Numbered from the stretch's first letter, positions 26,231 to 35,871 are shown. The stretch: 64,000 nt of DNA from DAINRZ01 sp964634885 (GCA_964634885.1 CAZWLN010000012.1:1-64000); one strand, 5' to 3'. Numbers and translations are program-made. Notes: generated by a model from the letters alone, not told the origin.

Positions 26231-28288
26231 TTAATAAGCATTTTGCTTTGCAGCTGCTTGTTCATAGTGCGAGAAGGTCATCGTGTAAACGGCTCTTCCC
26301 TGGCTCAGTGAACGGAGTTTTGTTACATATCCGAACATTTCGGACAGGGGAGCGACACCTTTGACCACCTGCATCATACCTCTTTGGTTGATTCCTTCGA
26401 TTCTGCCTTTTCTCGAGTTCAGGTCAGCGATTATATCGCCGACATATTCATCGGGTGAGACAACTTCAACGTCGAAGTACGGTTCAAGCAGCGTTGGTTT
26501 TGCTTTTCTCAGTCCTTCTTTTACGGCTATTGAGGCCGCAATCTTATAGCCCAGTTCGGATGACAGTTCCACGTTGTATTCGGCGTCGAGGGCTTTGACT
26601 TTGACGTCTATCATCGGGTAGCCGTCCGGACCAATCTGAAGGGCTTCTTTGATCCCGGTTACGATTGCGTTCATGAAAGGTTTCAGCGATTTGTTGCCGT
26701 CGAGCATATTCTCTATGACAATTCCCTGATTTCTTTCTGCCGGGGACATCTCGATAAGTACATGGCCGAATTGTGTTTTTCCGCCCATCTGCCTGTCGAA
26801 TCTGCCTTCCTGGGTCACTGTCCCGGAGATTGTTTCCCTGTAAGCGACCTGTGGTTTTCCAGCTCTTGTCGGCAGGCTGAATTCTCTTTTGATCCTGTCT
26901 GCCATTATCTCGAGGTGTAATTCGCCGACGCCTGAGATGATGATCTGTCCGCTTTCTTCGTCGTTACGGAAGGTAAAGGTCGGGTCTTCGTCAGAGAGCT
27001 TTGACAGTACTTCGAGCAATTTGTCCTGGTCTGCCAGTGTTTTTGCTTCGATTGACTGGTTGATTACCGGTTCTGCGAAGTTGATCTGTTCGTAGATCAG
27101 CTGATGTTTTATATCAGCAAGTGTATCGCCGGTTTTCGTAAAGCGCAGGCCTGAGATTGCCACAATTTCGCCGGAATAGATGTCTTTGACTTCTTCTCTC
27201 TTATTTGCGTACATCCTGAGTATCTTCAGAATTTTCTCTTTCCTGGCGGCGCTTGTGTTTTCAACAGTCGTACCAAGTGTGAGTGTTCCGGAGTATATCC
27301 TGATGAACGTCAGCTTGCCTACGTAGGGGTCGGTGAGGACTTTGAAGGCAAGTGCAGAGAATGGTTCGTTGTCTTCGGGTTTCCTGCTGATGAGCTTTTC
27401 GTGGTCTTCTACATCGAATCCGGGAAGATAGTTTACTTCTTCGGGAGACGGGAGGTAGTCGATCACGGCGTCGAGCAGGGGTTGTACACCGATGTTTCTC
27501 AGGGAGGAGCCGGTGAGTACCGGAACGATCTTCTGCCTGAGAGTACCGATCCTTAACCCTTTCCTGATCTCTTCTTCTGTCAGCGAACCTTCTTCGAGGT
27601 ACTTTGCCAGGAGGCTGTCGTCCTGTTCGGCGGCAGCTTCAACCATGAAGGAGCGGTATTCTTCGGCCTTCATCATGTATTCTTCGGGAATTTCTTCGAG
27701 AGAGAAATTCAATCCCTGAGAATCGAAATCAAAATAGATTGCTTTCATTCTGATGAGGTCGATTATCCCGCTGAACTGGTCTTCGGCTCCCATTGGCAGT
27801 TGTACGGCGACGGGGCTGGTTTTCAGCCTTTCGCGCATCATCTGCAGGACGCGTTCGAAGTTGGCTCCAAGCCTGTCCATTTTATTGACATATGCAATTC
27901 TCGGGACATGGTATTCGCTGGCCTGGTGCCACACTGTTTCCGACTGTGGTTCAACACCGCCTACGGCGCAGAAGATGGCGATGGCGCCATCGAGCACTCT
28001 CAGGGATCTTTGAACCTCGGCAGTAAAGTCAACGTGACCGGGTGTGTCGATAATGTTAATCTGATGGTCTTGCCAGAAGCTTGTTGTAGCTGCGGACATT
28101 ATGGTGATACCTCTTTCTCTTTCCTGGTCCATATAGTCCATGAAAGCGGTGCCTTCGTCAACGGCGCCAATTTTGTGCAGGTAACCGGAGTAGAAGAGTA
28201 TTCTCTCCGTTGTTGTAGTCTTACCCGCATCGATATGAGCCATAATGCCGATATTTCTAAGTTTCGATATAGCTACTGACCTCGGCAT
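26231..28288 (-). CDS. fusA: elongation factor G paralogue, probably spdEFG2/mtEFG2-like
   Basis: 685 aa with all five EF-G domains. G1 AHIDAGKTT, switch I GITIMSAATT, G3 DTPGHVDFT, G4 NKMDRLG, domain II-III GLRFTKTGDTL and GVGELHLEIM, domain V RKGRIEGINQRGMMQVV. It lies in the canonical str position, rpsL-rpsG-fusA-tuf. Several stretches, such as the domain IV NMLDGNKSLKPFMNAIVTGI region and the YLPSPEEVNYLPGFD linker, read more like the spdEFG2 subfamily (ribosome recycling in Borrelia and mitochondria) than canonical EF-G. That subfamily call is from memory and needs a tree. If right, this protein would mainly recycle ribosomes with RRF while the other EF-G translocates. Otherwise it is the canonical EF-G. 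Confidence 0.9.
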   Translation of the reverse strand: MPRSVAISKLRNIGIMAHIDAGKTTTTERILFYSGYLHKIGAVDEGTAFMDYMDQERERGITIMSAATTSFWQDHQINIIDTPGHVDFTAEVQRSLRVLDGAIAIFCAVGGVEPQSETVWHQASEYHVPRIAYVNKMDRLGANFERVLQMMRERLKTSPVAVQLPMGAEDQFSGIIDLIRMKAIYFDFDSQGLNFSLEEIPEEYMMKAEEYRSFMVEAAAEQDDSLLAKYLEEGSLTEEEIRKGLRIGTLRQKIVPVLTGSSLRNIGVQPLLDAVIDYLPSPEEVNYLPGFDVEDHEKLISRKPEDNEPFSALAFKVLTDPYVGKLTFIRIYSGTLTLGTTVENTSAARKEKILKILRMYANKREEVKDIYSGEIVAISGLRFTKTGDTLADIKHQLIYEQINFAEPVINQSIEAKTLADQDKLLEVLSKLSDEDPTFTFRNDEESGQIIISGVGELHLEIMADRIKREFSLPTRAGKPQVAYRETISGTVTQEGRFDRQMGGKTQFGHVLIEMSPAERNQGIVIENMLDGNKSLKPFMNAIVTGIKEALQIGPDGYPMIDVKVKALDAEYNVELSSELGYKIAASIAVKEGLRKAKPTLLEPYFDVEVVSPDEYVGDIIADLNSRKGRIEGINQRGMMQVVKGVAPLSEMFGYVTKLRSLSQGRAVYTMTFSHYEQAAAKQNAY

Positions 28289-28326
28289 AACCTCAGCAAT
28301 TCAATTTACAAAGAACGACAGTAATT

Positions 28327-28794
28327 TTACCATTTGAAATGTGCGAAAGCTTTGTTAGCTTCAGCCATTCTGTGAGTATCATCGCGTTTTTTAACGGACG
28401 AACCTTCGCCGTTAGCAGCGGCCATAATCTCGGCGGCTAATTTTGCAGCCATTGACTTGTCGCGCCTGGCGGAGGCATAATTTTTTATCCATCTGATAGC
28501 AAGAGCAATGCGGCGGTCTTCGCGCACATCGACAGGCACCTGGTAGGTAGCGCCGCCGACTCTTCTCGAGCGTACTTCGAGAACAGGGGCAACGTTGCTG
28601 ATGGCCTGTTTGAAGACTTCGAGGGGTTCTTTCTTTGCGCGTTCGGAGATTACATCGAAAGCATCGTAAACAATCCTTCTTGCCGTATTCTTCTTGCCGT
28701 CGTCCATCATGTTATTGATGAATTTAGCAAGTACGTAATCGTTAAACTTTGGATCCGGCATTACACGCCTTTTTTCTGCTCTTCTCTTTCTCAT
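28327..28794 (-). CDS. rpsG: 30S ribosomal protein uS7
   Basis: 155 aa. MRKRRAEKRRVMPDPKF start, NNMMDDGKKNTARRIVYDAF, VRSRRVGGATYQVPVDV and KRDDTHRMAEANKAFAHFKW end. Nucleates the 30S head and, in E. coli, represses the str operon. 36 bp after rpsL. Confidence 0.98.
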   Translation of the reverse strand: MRKRRAEKRRVMPDPKFNDYVLAKFINNMMDDGKKNTARRIVYDAFDVISERAKKEPLEVFKQAISNVAPVLEVRSRRVGGATYQVPVDVREDRRIALAIRWIKNYASARRDKSMAAKLAAEIMAAANGEGSSVKKRDDTHRMAEANKAFAHFKW

Positions 28795-28830
28795 TTTACT
28801 ATTCTTTATATATTTTTTTGAATATTATAC

Positions 28831-29208
28831 TTATTTCTTTTTGGGCCTCTTGGCGCCGTATTTGGAACGGCCCTGTTTCCTGCCGTCCACACCCTGGGTG
28901 TCTGCCGTACCTCTGATGATGTGGTACCTGACGCCGGGAAGGTCTTTAACCCTGCCGCCGCGGATGTAAACGATTGAGTGCTCCTGAAGGTTGTGTCCCT
29001 CGCCGGGGATATACGCAGTAACTTCAGTTCCGTATGCCAACCTTACACGGGCAACTTTGCGAAGGGCCGAATTCGGCTTCTTTGGTGTTGTTGTGTAAAC
29101 TCTTGTACAAACGCCCCTTTTTTGCGGGCATGAAATCATTGCGGGTGATTTACTTTTTACAATCACCTTTTTCCTTGGCTTCCTTATCAACTGACTTATC
29201 GTCGGCAC
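28831..29208 (-). CDS. rpsL: 30S ribosomal protein uS12
   Basis: 125 aa. PTISQLIRKPRKKV start, the decoding loop TTPKKPNSALRKVARVRL and GRVKDLPGVRYHIIRG with the Asp that RimO methylthiolates. The Lys residues whose change gives streptomycin resistance are wild type. First gene of the str block, with its own promoter candidate at 29279-29310. Confidence 0.98.
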   Translation of the reverse strand: MPTISQLIRKPRKKVIVKSKSPAMISCPQKRGVCTRVYTTTPKKPNSALRKVARVRLAYGTEVTAYIPGEGHNLQEHSIVYIRGGRVKDLPGVRYHIIRGTADTQGVDGRKQGRSKYGAKRPKKK

Positions 29209-29278
29209 TCTATTCTCCCAAAAAAATTTATTTTATCTTAAAAATAACAAAAACCGTAACTGTTTTTGTCAGAGCTTG

Positions 29279-29310
29279 CAAAATTATGCAATTATTAAAT
29301 GTAATGCAAA
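29279..29310 (-). promoter_or_regulatory. Bacteroidota-type promoter of rpsL
   Basis: On the minus strand TTTG, a 20-base spacer and TAATTTTG, matching the Bacteroidota sigma consensus TTTG-N19/20-TAnnTTTG at every fixed base. It would start transcripts near 29272 and give a leader of about 64 nt before rpsL. The leader holds an 8-bp hairpin (29247-29269, ACAAAAAC/GTTTTTGT). Confidence 0.55.
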
Positions 29311-29313
29311 TTA

Positions 29314-29333
29314 TTTTTCAAATATTTGAAAAA
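29314..29333. repeat. 20-bp AT-rich perfect palindrome
   Basis: TTTTTCAAATATTTGAAAAA lies between the end of the spdEFG1-type gene and the rpsL promoter. On the minus strand it is followed by more A/T, so it may act as a weak terminator separating the two transcripts, or as a protein-binding site. Confidence 0.45.
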
Positions 29334-29380
29334 AAAGTATTGTTTTTTTCAAATTAACTAATTTCTAATACTGTTCGGAG

Positions 29381-31474
29381 TTAGCTTTTCTCAGCTTTCC
29401 TTTTTTTGTACTCGTCGATGATGTCTTCCTGGACACTCTTCGGTACGGCGCTGTATTTGAGGAATTCCATAGTGAATTCGCCTTTGCCTTGTGTCGAGCC
29501 TCTGAGGTCTGTGGAATAGCCGAACATCTCTTTGAGGGGCACTTCGGCTTCGACGACGCAGTATCCGGCGTCCATGTTAGTGTTGGCAATGATGCCCCTG
29601 CGCTGGTTAATCTGCCCGATGATGATTCCCTGGAATTCTTCGGGCGCAGAGGTTTCCAGTTTCATTATGGGCTCGAGGATTATCGGCTTCGACTTGGCGA
29701 TTGCTTCTTTGAGGGCGGCCCTGGCTGCCGTCTTGAAGGCCATGTCCGAAGAGTCCACAGCGTGCATGGCGCCGTCGTTAAGGACGGCTTTGATGCCGAC
29801 GACAGGCTGTTCTATCAGGACACCTTTGTGTATCTGTTCCTGGAAGCCCTTGTCCACGGCGGGGATGTAGTCCCTTGAGATGACGCCGCCGACAATGTCG
29901 TCCTGGAAGATGTATTCCTCGGCTGAACCGGCAGGAAGCGGCTCGATATAGCCTGCGATGCGGGCGAACTGTCCGGCGCCGCCGGTTTGTTTCTTGTGTG
30001 TATAGTCAAATTCGGTCATCTTAGTAATTGCTTCGCGGTATGCTACTTTAGGCTGGCCGACAGCCACTTCGCAGGTGTACTCCCTGCGGATCCTCTCGAT
30101 GTATATCTCGAGGTGCAGCTCGCCCATGCCTTTGATGATGGTGTCGCCGCTTTCGTCGTCGCGCGAAACGACAAAGGTGGGGTCTTCTTTCATGAACCTG
30201 TTAAGCGCTTTGGAGAAATTCTCCTGTTTGGATTTTTCTTTCGGCGCTACGGCCAGTTCTATTACAGGTTTTGGAACGAACATGGATGTAAGCGAGTAGT
30301 TTACATTGCCGTCGGTGAAGGTGTCGCCGGAGGAACATTCGACGCCGAAGGTGGCAACGATCTCGCCGGCGCCGACTTCTTCGATGTCGTGCATTTCGTT
30401 GGCGTGCATCCTTACGAGCCTTGGCACTTTCACTTTTTTCATGTTCTTGGTATTGTATATGAAATCGCCTTTTTTGAGCGATCCCTGGTAAACTCTCATG
30501 TATGTAAGCTGCCCGAATTTCCCGTCTTCGAGTTTGAAGGCATTGGCAACGAGGGGCAGGTTGTCTTCCGGTTTAAGTTCAATATGTTTTTCATCGTCGT
30601 CGAGGTCGAGAGCTTCATTCTTCACGTCCGAGGGATTGGGAAGGAAGTCAACGACAGCGTCGAGAAGTGTCTGGATGCCCTTATTCTGTTTGGCAGTGCC
30701 GACAAAAACAGGTGTTATGTGGCGGGCAATGGTAGCTTTCCTGATGACAGGTTTCAGTTCTTCAGTAGTTACTTCTTCATCGGCAAGGAACTTTTCTGCA
30801 ATGACGTCATCGAAATCGGCCATGGTTTCGACGATCTGAAGCCGCCTGGTTTTTGCTTCTTCCAGGAGGTAATCGGGGATGTCTGTTTCTTTAATTATCT
30901 CGCCGTTAGAACCTTCGTATTTGATGACTTTCATCTTCAACAGATCGACAACTCCCTGGAACTGGTCTTCCATGCCGATGGGCATGGTGATGAGCACCGG
31001 TTTAAGGTTGAGTTTCTCTTCAATCTGCGTAACAACTTTATCCGGGTTGGCACCCGATCTGTCCACTTTATTAATGAATGTAATCCTTGGTACATTGTAC
31101 CTTCTCATCTGCCTGTCCACGGTTATTGTCTGGCTTTGGACGCCGGCGACGCCGCAGAGTACAAGGATGGCGCCGTCGAGAACCTTGAGCGCCCTTTCCA
31201 CCTCGACAGTGAAGTCGATATGGCCGGGGGTATCTATGAGGTTAATATTAATATCCTGCCATGTGCAGTACGTAGCTGCCGATTGTATTGTAATACCTTT
31301 TTCGCGTTCCAGGTCCATCGAGTCCATTGTCGGGCCGGAGCCGGTTTTGCTGCGCACTTCAACTATCTGGTGGATCTTGCCTGTGTAAAACAATATCCTT
31401 TCGCTCAGGGTCGTCTTGCCCGAGTCAATGTGTGCTGCTATTCCAATATTTCGAATTTTAGAAATATCGAGCAT
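29381..31474 (-). CDS. elongation factor G of the spdEFG1 / mitochondrial EF-G1 type
   Basis: 697 aa, five EF-G domains. G1 is AHIDSGKTTLSERILFYTG; switch I reads MDSMDLEREKGITIQSAAT (residues 50-68); G3 DTPGHIDFTVEVERAL; then GGVQSQT-like GVQSQTITVDRQMRRYNVP, G4 NKVDRSG. The HIDSGKTT loop, the longer insert before MDSM and LEREKGITIQSAAT are hallmarks I know from mitochondrial EF-G1 and spirochaete/planctomycete spdEFG1, not from canonical EF-G (HIDAGKTT, EQERGITITSAAT). spdEFG1 enzymes translocate but recycle poorly. It lies directly upstream of rpsL, 172 bp away, in the same direction, as an extra member of the str cluster. Confidence 0.9.
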   Translation of the reverse strand: MLDISKIRNIGIAAHIDSGKTTLSERILFYTGKIHQIVEVRSKTGSGPTMDSMDLEREKGITIQSAATYCTWQDININLIDTPGHIDFTVEVERALKVLDGAILVLCGVAGVQSQTITVDRQMRRYNVPRITFINKVDRSGANPDKVVTQIEEKLNLKPVLITMPIGMEDQFQGVVDLLKMKVIKYEGSNGEIIKETDIPDYLLEEAKTRRLQIVETMADFDDVIAEKFLADEEVTTEELKPVIRKATIARHITPVFVGTAKQNKGIQTLLDAVVDFLPNPSDVKNEALDLDDDEKHIELKPEDNLPLVANAFKLEDGKFGQLTYMRVYQGSLKKGDFIYNTKNMKKVKVPRLVRMHANEMHDIEEVGAGEIVATFGVECSSGDTFTDGNVNYSLTSMFVPKPVIELAVAPKEKSKQENFSKALNRFMKEDPTFVVSRDDESGDTIIKGMGELHLEIYIERIRREYTCEVAVGQPKVAYREAITKMTEFDYTHKKQTGGAGQFARIAGYIEPLPAGSAEEYIFQDDIVGGVISRDYIPAVDKGFQEQIHKGVLIEQPVVGIKAVLNDGAMHAVDSSDMAFKTAARAALKEAIAKSKPIILEPIMKLETSAPEEFQGIIIGQINQRRGIIANTNMDAGYCVVEAEVPLKEMFGYSTDLRGSTQGKGEFTMEFLKYSAVPKSVQEDIIDEYKKRKAEKS

Positions 31475-32059
31475 TTTATTTATTCCGTTAGATAATTAGT
31501 AAAATATTTCCATCTTTATATTCTATCAGCATTTACTGATATGAAAAACCAATTTTCAATTGTCTCTTGACTTATATAGCTTTTTATTGACTCATATTAT
31601 TTCAATTTATTTTAATACTATTTTCAAATACTTTTGTCAATGGAATCGATAATTTTCTTATTTCATTATATCACAGTATTTTAGATAGATTGCAAATTTC
31701 CTTTTCTGAATTTATTTTCACAATCTTTGTCGTTCTATGTTAATAATTCGATGCGGGGAAAATCCCCGCCAATACGATAGACGTATCGGCACAAACGGGA
31801 ATGACTTTAATGGTTCCGTTCGTTCCTACGTCCCCTAACATATTGTACGGCAACAGGATATTGCGGGTGTTACCTGCCATTGGCAACAGTCTTTTCGCAT
31901 AAAAATGCAGGATAATCGGAACATTTCTTCGAAAGAGGTGAGAATATACTATTACTTTAATGCTAACTTTACTTAAATATTGGAGTTATTCCTGAAACTT
32001 CCATCAATAACCGCCGTAGAATTCTTTGGTATTTGTGATATTTTTTCTGGGGAAACAAA
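31475..32059. other. 585-bp intergenic stretch between divergent genes
   Basis: No gene was found. It separates the minus-strand EF-G gene from the plus-strand TonB receptor gene, so it must hold both promoters. The left part is very AT-rich; 31750-31900 is richer in GC and contains a small inverted repeat CGATA-GACG-TATCG near 31775. It looks like decayed non-coding repeat DNA. I could not find a convincing consensus promoter. Confidence 0.6.
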
Positions 32060-34516
32060 ATGAATTCGGTCAGTATATATCTTGGAAGGGTGTTTATAGC
32101 TGCAGCTATTGCCGGTTTGTTAACGGTTTCGAATGCCTTCGGCGGCCAGTGTTCCATTCGCGGCAAAGTAGGCGATTCCTCCACAAAAGAAGGCCTTGCC
32201 TCTGCAACCGTATCTATTCACAACGCTGCCGACTCGTCATTGCTCAAGGGCAGCCTGACCGACATTAAAGGCAACTTTACAATTGAGGGTATTGCTGACG
32301 GCAATTACTATCTTAAAGTGTCATACATAGGCTATTCTGAAACCATCGTCCCCTCCGTCAAAGTGGAAAAGGGGAAGAATTATCTCGAAGTCGGGCCGAT
32401 TTACCTTCAACAGTCTGTTACCACAACACAGGAAGTTAATGTTTCCGGTGAACGGCCCGACATCCAATTCAACATGGGCAAGACAGTGATCAACATAGAC
32501 AAGAACCTTGCCGCAAGCGGAGGTACTGCTCTCGACGCCCTTAAACTGTCACCGGCTGTGGAGGTTACACCCGAGGGTTCAATCAAGCTCCGGGGCAGCG
32601 CCAATGTGCGCATTCTCATAGACGGGAAACCTTCTCCCTCGCTTGGGGACGACCCTTCGGCTGTTTTGAAGCAGATCAGCGCATCGTCGCTCCAAAGCAT
32701 AGAGATCATCACCAATCCATCGGCCAAATACGAGGCTGAAGGCCAGAGCGGCATCATCAACCTGGTGCTTGCAAAGAACAAAACAACAGGTGAAGGCCTT
32801 AACGGCCTCTACACTGCCAATGCAGGCTCCCGCGACAGGTATTCCGCTTCCGTTAACATGAATTACAAGCGCAATTTCTACAACTTTTTTGCCAATTATG
32901 ATTTTCAGCGCGAAATCAATCCCATGAAGCAGGTCATCGACAGGTCTTCGTTCCTGGGTGATTCAATGTCGCAGTTGATACTGTCCTCGTCGAGCAGGCA
33001 CGATTTCTTTGTTCACAGTGTCAAAGGCGGTGCAGAACTCGACCTTGGCAAAGGCCATTCACTGGCTTTTTACGGTATTTATAAAAATGTGGGGCAAACG
33101 GTTTCCAATAATAACATCTATGATACATACAATCCCTCGGGTAGCCTGTCGGCAAAGAACGGGAGGAATTTCTTCATCGACCAGCCGAACATCGGAAGCG
33201 ACATCGTATTTAATTACAAGAAGCAATTTGAGAAAAAAGGGATGGAGTGGACAGTCGATGCCTATTACAGCTGCTGGAGCTTAGACGGCGCTTCCAATTT
33301 TTCCTGGTCAACACTCAATCAGGACGGCAGCCCCATTGGGAGCCTTCAGTTACAGAAACTTAGTTCCGTAATGAAATTAGACTTTTACACGGTCCAGTCC
33401 GACTTCGTCCTGCCTTTCGAAGGCGGCGGCAAGCTTGAACTGGGATACAAGAGCGACTTTAAGAATATGGACCTGAACGCTCAGTACTACAACCAGGACA
33501 ACAGCGGCAAGGAATGGGTATTAGACGGATACTATTCATGCCGTTACAAAAGCGACGAGCAGATACATGCACTCTATTCGGTTTACAGCGGCTCGGCAGG
33601 CAGTTTCGATTACCAGGCAGGATTGAGGTTCGAATACACCCATCATCTGTCGGATGTATTGTCCCTGGGAGAGGAATTTTCCGATAATTACGCCGACTTC
33701 TTCCCCAGCGCCGTAGTAAGCTACAAATTCACCGATTATGACCAGGCACAGTTAAGTTACAGCAGGCGTATCACCAGGCCGTACTTCACAATATATCCCC
33801 CTGTACGCAAACCGACCGACCCTATGAACGTACTCATCGGCAATCCTGAAATCAAACCTACTTACACCGACAGCTACGAGCTGTCATTTATAAAAAATAT
33901 CGATAATCATCTATTCACTCCCACCGTATTTTACCGGAGGAACACCGATAATATATTTATGTTCGGACAGGTTGACCTGAACGGGGTACTGAACCTTACT
34001 TTCAACAATTGCTCCGACGGAGAGAATTACGGCCTGGACTTCTCCTACCAGGGCAGGCTTTTTAAAGAACTGGGAATAAATTTCAGCATGTCATATTACA
34101 GGCAGGTCGTGGACGTCAGGCTACCCGACACAAGCTACAGCAACAGCGACTATACCTGGAGCGGAAGGCTCAGTACCAACATCAACATCCTGCCGAACCT
34201 GCTTGTACAGGTTTTCTGCCTGTACCAGCCTGACGTTGTTACGTCAATCGGCAGAAGGCTCGGTTTTTACTATGTCGATCTATCGGCACGCTGGGATGTG
34301 TACAGGGACCTGTCCCTGACTTTCAGGTTAAGCGATGTATTCGAAACAATCAAGTACGGTGGAATGGCAAAAGGAAGCAATTACACATTTGAGAATAAAT
34401 ACTATCCTGAGTCGAGGAATATTTACATTGGATTCACATATAAACTAAACAACTATTCCAAGCCGAAAGACAGAAGAGAGAAGGACGACACGACGCAGGG
34501 CGACGGGTTGATATAG
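32060..34516 (+). CDS. TonB-dependent receptor, outer-membrane beta-barrel family with CarboxypepD_reg-like domain
   Basis: 818 aa. Signal peptide to about residue 28 (VFIAAAIAGLLTVSNAFGG). Residues 30-105 are the carboxypeptidase-regulatory-like domain (VGDSSTKEGLASATVSI, GNYYLKVSYIGYSE). A plug-like part follows (GGTALDALKLSPAVEVTPEGS, LRGSANVRILIDGKPS, IEIITNPSAKYEAEGQSGIINL) and then a barrel of the OMP_b-brl_3 type ending in a terminal strand NIYIGFTYKLN plus a short polar tail. It takes up a large substrate across the outer membrane; no SusD partner is nearby, so the ligand is unknown. Start has GGGG seven to ten bases upstream. Only 8 bp separate it from the convergent next gene, with no visible terminator. 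Confidence 0.88.
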   Translation: MNSVSIYLGRVFIAAAIAGLLTVSNAFGGQCSIRGKVGDSSTKEGLASATVSIHNAADSSLLKGSLTDIKGNFTIEGIADGNYYLKVSYIGYSETIVPSVKVEKGKNYLEVGPIYLQQSVTTTQEVNVSGERPDIQFNMGKTVINIDKNLAASGGTALDALKLSPAVEVTPEGSIKLRGSANVRILIDGKPSPSLGDDPSAVLKQISASSLQSIEIITNPSAKYEAEGQSGIINLVLAKNKTTGEGLNGLYTANAGSRDRYSASVNMNYKRNFYNFFANYDFQREINPMKQVIDRSSFLGDSMSQLILSSSSRHDFFVHSVKGGAELDLGKGHSLAFYGIYKNVGQTVSNNNIYDTYNPSGSLSAKNGRNFFIDQPNIGSDIVFNYKKQFEKKGMEWTVDAYYSCWSLDGASNFSWSTLNQDGSPIGSLQLQKLSSVMKLDFYTVQSDFVLPFEGGGKLELGYKSDFKNMDLNAQYYNQDNSGKEWVLDGYYSCRYKSDEQIHALYSVYSGSAGSFDYQAGLRFEYTHHLSDVLSLGEEFSDNYADFFPSAVVSYKFTDYDQAQLSYSRRITRPYFTIYPPVRKPTDPMNVLIGNPEIKPTYTDSYELSFIKNIDNHLFTPTVFYRRNTDNIFMFGQVDLNGVLNLTFNNCSDGENYGLDFSYQGRLFKELGINFSMSYYRQVVDVRLPDTSYSNSDYTWSGRLSTNINILPNLLVQVFCLYQPDVVTSIGRRLGFYYVDLSARWDVYRDLSLTFRLSDVFETIKYGGMAKGSNYTFENKYYPESRNIYIGFTYKLNNYSKPKDRREKDDTTQGDGLI

Positions 34517-34524
34517 AGTAAGAT

Positions 34525-35871
34525 TTATTTATCGATAATAGCAGGCGCCGGCCCCCTGAATTTGTAAATATAGAGTTCACTGATGCATGGAGTGTCGTAT
34601 TTCCTGCCGGGATAAACATCGAGTATTGTAAGCTTTACAGTTTTCAGGTCATCGTAGAAATCCATCCCCAGGTCAAAGAGAGTAGTAAGGAAACTACCGA
34701 AGTAAATAGCGTTGAAGTACCGGTAGTCTTTGTCAGGCAAATCGACTTCGAGTTTATTTGTGCCCAGATAGCCTTTAATGGTCCTGCTTCCCAGTTCGAT
34801 CCTCAGTTTTTTGATTCGCGGGTAATCATAATAAGAAGCGCTGTCGGCTGTGTTGCCGTTAATAATTCCGATGTATGAGATGCTGTCCTTTTTCAGCCCG
34901 ATTTCGAGCCAGTCGCCGGTGGCTTTCAGTCCCTTCCATACCGTCCGGCAATTGCCGTCAAGCAAAGCAGCCTGGACCGAGTCTTTTTTCCCGGTTAGTG
35001 CCGACGACCTGAAGAACCTGCTGCTTTTAGCGCCGATACGGTAACGATCGGGAACCTGTGCTTTATAAATGTTGTCGGGCTTGTAAATCACCCTGAGTTT
35101 GGGTGCATTCTTCAGGTCGAAGTTCTTTTTGCTCAGTTTAATCCTGCCGTCCCCTGTTTCCAGTTTTTCGCCCAGCCATACCGAACAGGGGCAGTTGGCA
35201 GAGGTAAACACCGACAGGTCGATGTCAAGGTTAAATTCACCGATTCTCCCGCTGCCGAAATAGCCTGCCGGCGTAAAATCGTAAGTGAACACACGCTCGG
35301 AATACATGAGGAAGTACATGTCGGACATCATCATGTCAAAAACATAATTGGCTATTGTATAATTGACCGTAACTTTCTTTTCTTTACCTTTTTCGAAATG
35401 CAGTTTTGTAATGATCCACTTCCTGGCAACGTCAATTTTTCTATAGAACATATTATCTACCGGCAGGGTGTCCTGGTAAACTTTCTCTTCGTAGTTCTCA
35501 CCGGGTTTGAGCCTGCCGGTTTCGTCGGCAATCGAGCAATTTGTAATATAGCTGCTGTTCCAGCCGTCGATTATCCTGTCCCATGTAACCTCGCCGACAG
35601 TCGGCTTCAGGAAATAGTCCACGGGAAAACCGTAGAGTAAATCCGCTGTTTCGCCGCTGTTCCTGAAAAGGTACTCCACTTTGACAAGGGTACTGTCTCC
35701 TTCAATTATTACACTCAGGTTCTCTTTTAAAATTGCAATATCCTGTTTATCAAGGAGCTGTATGTCGGAGGTTTTGAATACTGTATTAACGACGACAGGG
35801 CCGCCGTTGCCTTTCAGGTTGGCAGCAGACAGTGCAAGTAGGAACAATGTGAATAGAATTCTTGCTTTCAT
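34525..35871 (-). CDS. exported protein with DUF4424-like and NADase-type/discoidin-like glycan-binding domain
   Basis: About 448 aa from the ATG at 35871 (MKARILF), chosen over a weaker start five codons upstream because it begins the signal peptide. Residues about 25-250 resemble DUF4424-type cell-surface domains (ENLSVIIEGDSTLVKVEYLF, GETADLLYGFPVDY). Residues about 295-445 look like the NADase-type glycan-binding/discoidin module: DSVQAALLDGNCRTVWKGL, GDWLEIGL, YIGIINGNTADSASYYDYPR and DTPCISELYIY. A periplasmic or surface glycan-binding role is inferred. Convergent with the TonB receptor gene. Confidence 0.68.
   Translation of the reverse strand: MKARILFTLFLLALSAANLKGNGGPVVVNTVFKTSDIQLLDKQDIAILKENLSVIIEGDSTLVKVEYLFRNSGETADLLYGFPVDYFLKPTVGEVTWDRIIDGWNSSYITNCSIADETGRLKPGENYEEKVYQDTLPVDNMFYRKIDVARKWIITKLHFEKGKEKKVTVNYTIANYVFDMMMSDMYFLMYSERVFTYDFTPAGYFGSGRIGEFNLDIDLSVFTSANCPCSVWLGEKLETGDGRIKLSKKNFDLKNAPKLRVIYKPDNIYKAQVPDRYRIGAKSSRFFRSSALTGKKDSVQAALLDGNCRTVWKGLKATGDWLEIGLKKDSISYIGIINGNTADSASYYDYPRIKKLRIELGSRTIKGYLGTNKLEVDLPDKDYRYFNAIYFGSFLTTLFDLGMDFYDDLKTVKLTILDVYPGRKYDTPCISELYIYKFRGPAPAIIDK

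Noticed and set aside
29987..31495. 502-codon plus-strand frame opposite the spdEFG1-type gene
   Set aside because: It lies wholly antisense to a clear EF-G, has unusual Phe/Val/His-rich composition and no domain; long shadow frames are expected opposite GC-skewed codon use.
32060..35871. SusC/SusD-type polysaccharide utilisation locus
   Set aside because: The receptor has the CarboxypepD_reg and barrel architecture but no SusD lipoprotein or glycoside hydrolase is adjacent.
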